Source: Planctomycetota bacterium | GTDB taxonomy: Bacteria > Planctomycetota > Phycisphaerae > Phycisphaerales > UBA1924 | DNA length: 53,982 bases | Reading direction: 5' to 3' | Assembly (NCBI GenBank): GCA_003696675.1 | Contig: RFGH01000189.1 | Coordinates: 1-53,982 of the forward strand | In this document: positions 50,327 to 53,982 of the stretch, piece after piece | Position numbering within the stretch: the stretch's first letter is position 1 | Layout: the number at the start of each line of letters is the position of its first letter | Position numbers and translations under genes: made by a program | Notes under the pieces: generated by a model | What the model was told of the DNA's origin: nothing | Databases searched by the model: none | Seen by the model: only the letters and a program-made list of their open reading frames with translations

Positions 50327-52054
50327 ATGATCGGACGGGTCATCATCGCGCTGCTCTTGGCCATCATTCTCGGCGTGCCCTTCCTGATGACCGCCGGCGC
50401 CCGCGATCGTCATGACGCGGCCGGCGACGGACCCAAACTCATCATCATCACCCCCCATGTCCCCCAGATCCGCGACGAGTTCGCCCGCGCCTTCGCCGCG
50501 TGGCACCAGCGCGAGTACGGCCAATCCGTCGAGATCGACTGGCGCACTCCCGGCGGCACCAGCGAGATCCGCAAACAGCTCGACGCGGTGTTCCAAGCCG
50601 CCGTCAAAAGACTCGCCGCCGAGGGAACGCTGACCCCCGATGCCAGCGACGCCGTCCTTCTCCCCGCGGGCAGCATCGATTACGACCTGTTCTTCGGCGG
50701 CGGCTCCTACGACCACTCGCAGGTTGCAAACCCCATGCGCATCTCCGCCCGCGACCCCGCCGGCCAGCCGATCGAACTCCGTGTCCGCCAGTCCGCCCCC
50801 ATGGATCTGACCGAATCAGAGCTTGTCGAAATTTACGGCCCCAACCGCATCGGCCCCCAGGAGCTCTACGACCCCGCCCAGCGTTGGCTCGGGACAGCCC
50901 TCTCGAGCTTCGGCATCGTCTACAACCGCGAAGTCCTCGCCCGCCTCGGCATCCCCGAACCCGACAGCTTCAAGGACCTCGGCGATCCCCGGCTCATCGG
51001 CTGGGTCGCCCTCGCCGACCCCCGCCAGTCCGGGTCGGTGACGACCACATTCGATTCGATTCTGGGCAACCAGGGCTGGGACGACGGATGGCGCACCCTC
51101 CGCGCCATGTGCGGCACCACCCGCTACTTCACCAACTCCTCCACCAAGCCCCCCATCGATGTCTCTCTCGGCGAAGCCGCCGCCGGGCTCGCCATCGATT
51201 TCTACGGGCGCGGCCAGGCACAGGTCATCGCCGAAACCGGCGGCGGTGACCGCGTCGGATACGCCGACCCCGCCGGGTCGGTCTATGTCGACGCCGACCC
51301 CATCAGCCTCATCAACGGAGCGCCCAACCCAGAACTCGCCAAACGATTCATCCGCTTCTGTCTCACCGAGGAAGCCCAGGCGCTCTGGCAGTTCCGCGCC
51401 GGCGACCAGACCAACCCCACCGGCCCCGACGGCCAACCCATGGGCCCACGCGAGCACGAACTCCGCCGCATGCCAGTCCGCCGGGTCATGTACGACCTTT
51501 ACTTCGACGCCTTCGTTGACCAGGTCAACCCCTTCGAGATCGTCTCCGACATCGCCAATCCCGGCTGGCGGACCGGTGTCCAGATGATGATGGGCTGCTT
51601 CGGCGTCGACCTCGCCGACGAATGCCGCGCCGCCTACGCCGCCCTCGAGCGCGCCCGCACCTCCGGCAAATTCACCCCCGCAGAGATCGAAGCCCTCGAA
51701 GCCCGCTTCTTCGCCTTCCCCCGCACACGCATCCAGTCGCTCTCCCTCCTGGCCGATCAGGTCAACGCTTCCGAGAACGCACGAGCCATGATCGCAGAAC
51801 ACGGATGGCGCTGGACCACCGAAGTCCGCAACTGGTCCGAGCAACCCGCCATGACCGCCGAGTCAGCCGCGGCCGCCGCCGAAGTCAGTGCGCTGGCGGA
51901 TCTCGAAATCACGCTCCCCTTCACCGAAGCCACCTACGCAGCCATACGCAACGAATGGCGCCAGCCCGGCCGCGAAGCCCGCCTGAAAATCGAGTACACC
52001 CAGTTCTTCCGAGACAACTACCGGGCCATCGTCCGGGAGGTCGAATCACGATGA
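50327..52054 (+). CDS. Extracellular solute-binding protein of ABC-transporter type, with long C-terminal extension
   Basis: The 575-residue protein begins with one membrane anchor (VIIALLLAIILGVPFLMTAGA). A two-lobed binding-protein fold of the iron/polyamine type follows: KLIIITPHVPQIRDEFARAF, FGIVYNREVLARLGIPEP, RLIGWVALADPRQSGSVTTT and SLINGAPNPELAKRFIRFCL. Residues about 400-575 are an added helical region with no match I recognise. The anchor has no lipobox cysteine. Its stop overlaps the pyk start by four bases. No permease or ATPase gene is near, which is odd for a transporter component. Confidence 0.83.
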   Translation: MIGRVIIALLLAIILGVPFLMTAGARDRHDAAGDGPKLIIITPHVPQIRDEFARAFAAWHQREYGQSVEIDWRTPGGTSEIRKQLDAVFQAAVKRLAAEGTLTPDASDAVLLPAGSIDYDLFFGGGSYDHSQVANPMRISARDPAGQPIELRVRQSAPMDLTESELVEIYGPNRIGPQELYDPAQRWLGTALSSFGIVYNREVLARLGIPEPDSFKDLGDPRLIGWVALADPRQSGSVTTTFDSILGNQGWDDGWRTLRAMCGTTRYFTNSSTKPPIDVSLGEAAAGLAIDFYGRGQAQVIAETGGGDRVGYADPAGSVYVDADPISLINGAPNPELAKRFIRFCLTEEAQALWQFRAGDQTNPTGPDGQPMGPREHELRRMPVRRVMYDLYFDAFVDQVNPFEIVSDIANPGWRTGVQMMMGCFGVDLADECRAAYAALERARTSGKFTPAEIEALEARFFAFPRTRIQSLSLLADQVNASENARAMIAEHGWRWTTEVRNWSEQPAMTAESAAAAAEVSALADLEITLPFTEATYAAIRNEWRQPGREARLKIEYTQFFRDNYRAIVREVESR

Positions 52055-53655
52055 ACACCCTCCGCCAAGACCCCACCCAGGCCCACACCGCCACCCCCCG
52101 CTGGCTCACCGGCGACAACCCACGCCCAACCCACGCCAAGATCGTCGCCACGCTCGGCCCGGCTTCCGACTCGGTCGAGAACATCGCCAAGCTCGTCCAC
52201 GCCGGAGTCAGCGTCTTCCGCCTCAACTTCTCCCACGGCGACATCGACGCCCAGACCGCACGCCTCAACCGCGTCCGCCAAGTCCTCGACCACACCGAGC
52301 GGGCCGTCGCCATCCTCGGCGACCTCCAAGGCCCCAAAATGCGCGTCGGCAAGGTCCCCGACATGGACGACGAGGGCGGCATCGTCGTCCAGCCCGGCGA
52401 CGACATCATGTTCCGCAACGGCCAGGGCGATGCCCAGATCGACAACGGCATCCCCGTCTTCGGTGCCACCTTCGACCGCCTCTATTACGATGTCGATCCG
52501 GGCCAGCGAGTCCTCATCAACGACGGCGCCATCCGAATGCTCGCCGTCGACCGCGTCGACGGCCAGTGGCTCCGCTGCCGCGTCACCGTTGGCGGCCGCA
52601 TCACCTCACACAAAGGCATCAACCTGCCCGAGTCCGACCTCAAGATGCCCGCCATCACCGAACGCGACTGGGCCTGCGTCGAATGGGCCGTCAAGAACCG
52701 CCTCGACTACCTCGCCCTCTCCTTCGTCCGATCCGCCGCCGAGGTCATCGAACTCCGCGACCGGCTCGACTCCATGTGCGAGAGCGCCGATGTCCCCGAC
52801 AAGCCCGGCGTCCCCGCCCGCATCCCGATCATCTCAAAAATCGAAAAGCCCCAGGCACTCGCCAACCTCGCCGAGATCATCGACGCCTCCGACGCCATCA
52901 TGGTCGCCCGCGGCGATCTCGGCGTCGAAATGGATGTCGCCCGCGTCCCCATCGCCCAGAAGTACATCCTCGCCATGTGCGCCGAGAAAGCCAAGCCCTG
53001 CATCGTCGCCACGCAGATGCTCGAGACGATGATCGAAAACGCCTCGCCCACCCGCGCCGAGGCCTCCGATGTCGCCAACGCCGTCTTCGACGGCGCCGAC
53101 GCCGTCATGCTCTCCGGCGAAACCGCCGTCGGCAAGCACCCCGACCTCGTCGTCGACACCATGCGCCGCATCATCCAGGTGACCGAGGGACGCATCGACG
53201 AACTCGCAACCCGCGGCACCATCCCCCAACGCCTCGAGGAATACCCCTACCGCTCCGCCGCCCTCGCCCACGGCGCCTGGCACATCGCCGACGAACTCGG
53301 CGCAAAGTGCGTCGCCGTATGGTCACAGATCGGGGGCATGGCCCGTTACCTCAGCCAGCACAACTTCCGCGTCCCAATCTACGCCTACACATCCTCCCGC
53401 GTCGCCGCACGCCGCATGGCCCTCTACGGAGGCGTCACCCCCATCTGCATCGAGCCCACCGGCCAAGGCCGGCTCCGAGACTGGACCGACGAGGTCGAGC
53501 AACGCGTCATCGCCGACGGCATCGCCCGTGAAGGAGACGCCGTCGTCCTCATCGCCGGCAAACCCTTGGGAGAGGTCCAGGCCCAATCCACCCTGGCCAT
53601 CCTCCGCGTCGGCGACAGAGCATCCGGATTCCGTGCCGCCGAGCAAAACCAATAG
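52051..53655 (+). CDS. pyk: Pyruvate kinase
   Basis: Pyruvate kinase makes ATP and pyruvate from phosphoenolpyruvate. The 534-residue protein has AKIVATLGPASDSVENIAKL, the substrate loop GVSVFRLNFSHGDIDAQTAR, LGDLQGPKMRVGKV and the catalytic lysine in IPIISKIEKPQALANLAEI. It also has the metal site MVARGDLGVEM and MLSGETAVGKHP. The N-terminal 25 residues (MNTLRQDPTQAHTATPRWL) are an extension compared with E. coli enzymes. The ATG at 52051 overlaps the binding-protein stop (ATGA). The C-terminal allosteric domain is present to the end. Confidence 0.95.
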   Translation: MNTLRQDPTQAHTATPRWLTGDNPRPTHAKIVATLGPASDSVENIAKLVHAGVSVFRLNFSHGDIDAQTARLNRVRQVLDHTERAVAILGDLQGPKMRVGKVPDMDDEGGIVVQPGDDIMFRNGQGDAQIDNGIPVFGATFDRLYYDVDPGQRVLINDGAIRMLAVDRVDGQWLRCRVTVGGRITSHKGINLPESDLKMPAITERDWACVEWAVKNRLDYLALSFVRSAAEVIELRDRLDSMCESADVPDKPGVPARIPIISKIEKPQALANLAEIIDASDAIMVARGDLGVEMDVARVPIAQKYILAMCAEKAKPCIVATQMLETMIENASPTRAEASDVANAVFDGADAVMLSGETAVGKHPDLVVDTMRRIIQVTEGRIDELATRGTIPQRLEEYPYRSAALAHGAWHIADELGAKCVAVWSQIGGMARYLSQHNFRVPIYAYTSSRVAARRMALYGGVTPICIEPTGQGRLRDWTDEVEQRVIADGIAREGDAVVLIAGKPLGEVQAQSTLAILRVGDRASGFRAAEQNQ

Positions 53656-53697
53656 CCCCCGCGCCGGTATCACCGGCATGCCCCGCCTTGGACCGCT

Positions 53698-53898
53698 TCA
53701 GCCACCACCGACCAGCGTGACGATCTCGACCCGCTCGCCGGCCCGCAGCACCCGTTCGCTTCGCTCCCGCTTCGGGATCAGCTCGCGGTCAACTTCCGCC
53801 GCGCAGATCGCATCCGAAAGCCCGAGCATTTCGATCAATCCACTGACCGTGGTATGCTCGGGCAACTCCATCGGCTCGCCGTTCACGATGCACCGCAT
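53698..53898 (-). CDS. thiS: Sulfur carrier protein ThiS
   Basis: ThiS donates sulfur for the thiazole ring of thiamine. The 66-residue ubiquitin-like protein starts MRCIVNGEPMELPEHTTVSG and ends TLVGGG. The last Gly-Gly is where the thiocarboxylate forms. The start ATG 53896-53898 and length match the family. It converges with pyk. No thiG or thiF is seen; any operon partner would lie beyond the window. Confidence 0.9.
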   Translation of the reverse strand: MRCIVNGEPMELPEHTTVSGLIEMLGLSDAICAAEVDRELIPKRERSERVLRAGERVEIVTLVGGG

Positions 53899-53922
53899 GC
53901 CCGATGATAGACGGGGGGACCC

Positions 53923-53982
53923 ATGACCAAACCAGCAACACAGCCAGAACCCGCCCCCACGCCGGAGCACGAACCCCTCCCC
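53923..53982 (+). CDS. Start of an unidentified gene (truncated by window end)
   Basis: An ATG at 53923 follows GGGGGACCC and opens a frame that runs off the end after 20 codons (MTKPATQPEPAPTPEHEPLP). The proline/threonine-rich beginning would suit a cytoplasmic tail before a membrane helix, but nothing more can be seen. It is divergent from thiS by 24 bp. Confidence 0.45.
   Translation, partial: MTKPATQPEPAPTPEHEPLP

Overview
The window is about 54 kb of high-GC (mid-60s percent or above, estimated by eye) bacterial chromosome. Several traits point to a planctomycete, most probably of the Phycisphaerae. These are secreted proteins ending in PEP-CTERM-like tails (VPAPxxLALLGLGG...RRRR), a prepilin-like protein with GFTLVELLVVMAVIALL and a C-terminal H-x-DG motif, type I dockerin repeats, a planctomycete-type cytochrome c domain, LysW-dependent amino-acid biosynthesis and many HEAT/TPR proteins. 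The assignment rests on these traits, not on a marker-gene tree.

Layout. 1-1128: an incomplete mscS-type channel gene with a BON domain. 1150-3710: an accessory island of lower GC, holding a 5'-truncated Rhs protein with a cysteine-rich tip, an overlapping ankyrin lipoprotein (candidate immunity protein) and a decayed IS integrase. 3810-4586: mtfA, then two copies of a palindromic repeat. 4671-11290: a tight histidine operon (leader peptide, hisG-C-B-H-F-AIE-D) in which hisA, hisI and hisE form one gene. 11373-14146: a bacterial (6-4)-type photolyase, a DUF2256/DUF3253 protein and a membrane cytochrome. 14154-18470: a lysW-X-Y-Z-K operon with its own candidate leader peptide and terminator. 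18760-26332: a PEP-CTERM protein, tRNA-Asp, coiled-coil and HEAT proteins, lnt, accD, a phosphatase-like protein without catalytic residues, and rpe. 26385-31247: a UDP-sugar pyrophosphorylase, a hydrolase, an MFS transporter and trpB. 31255-38975: TPR and HEAT proteins, a pseudokinase, homogentisate dioxygenase, cinA and a half-size EamA protein. 39101-45000: thiolase, an SDR, a small globin-like protein, aspS and HPPD. 45162-49608: a three-gene surface-protein operon behind a cobalamin riboswitch. 49683-53982: gmhA, an ABC-type binding protein, pyk, thiS and the start of one more gene.

How the genes work together. The two amino-acid operons appear to be controlled in the same way. Each has a promoter whose -10 hexamer lies 8 nt before the ATG of a short peptide rich in the pathway's end product (seven His in 18 residues; four Lys in 30). 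The peptide ORF is followed by three alternative pairings (1:2, 2:3, 3:4) ending in an intrinsic terminator before the first enzyme gene. The placement of the Lys codons suggests that the LysW pathway here makes lysine. HPPD and homogentisate dioxygenase supply two steps of tyrosine breakdown from separate loci.

The most novel candidate is the B12-riboswitch operon at 45162-49608. It encodes a double PEP-CTERM protein, a dockerin-tagged PQQ-type propeller and a prepilin-like protein, with no TonB receptor or ABC transporter beside it. It may be an undescribed cobalamin-capture or cobalamin-responsive surface system.
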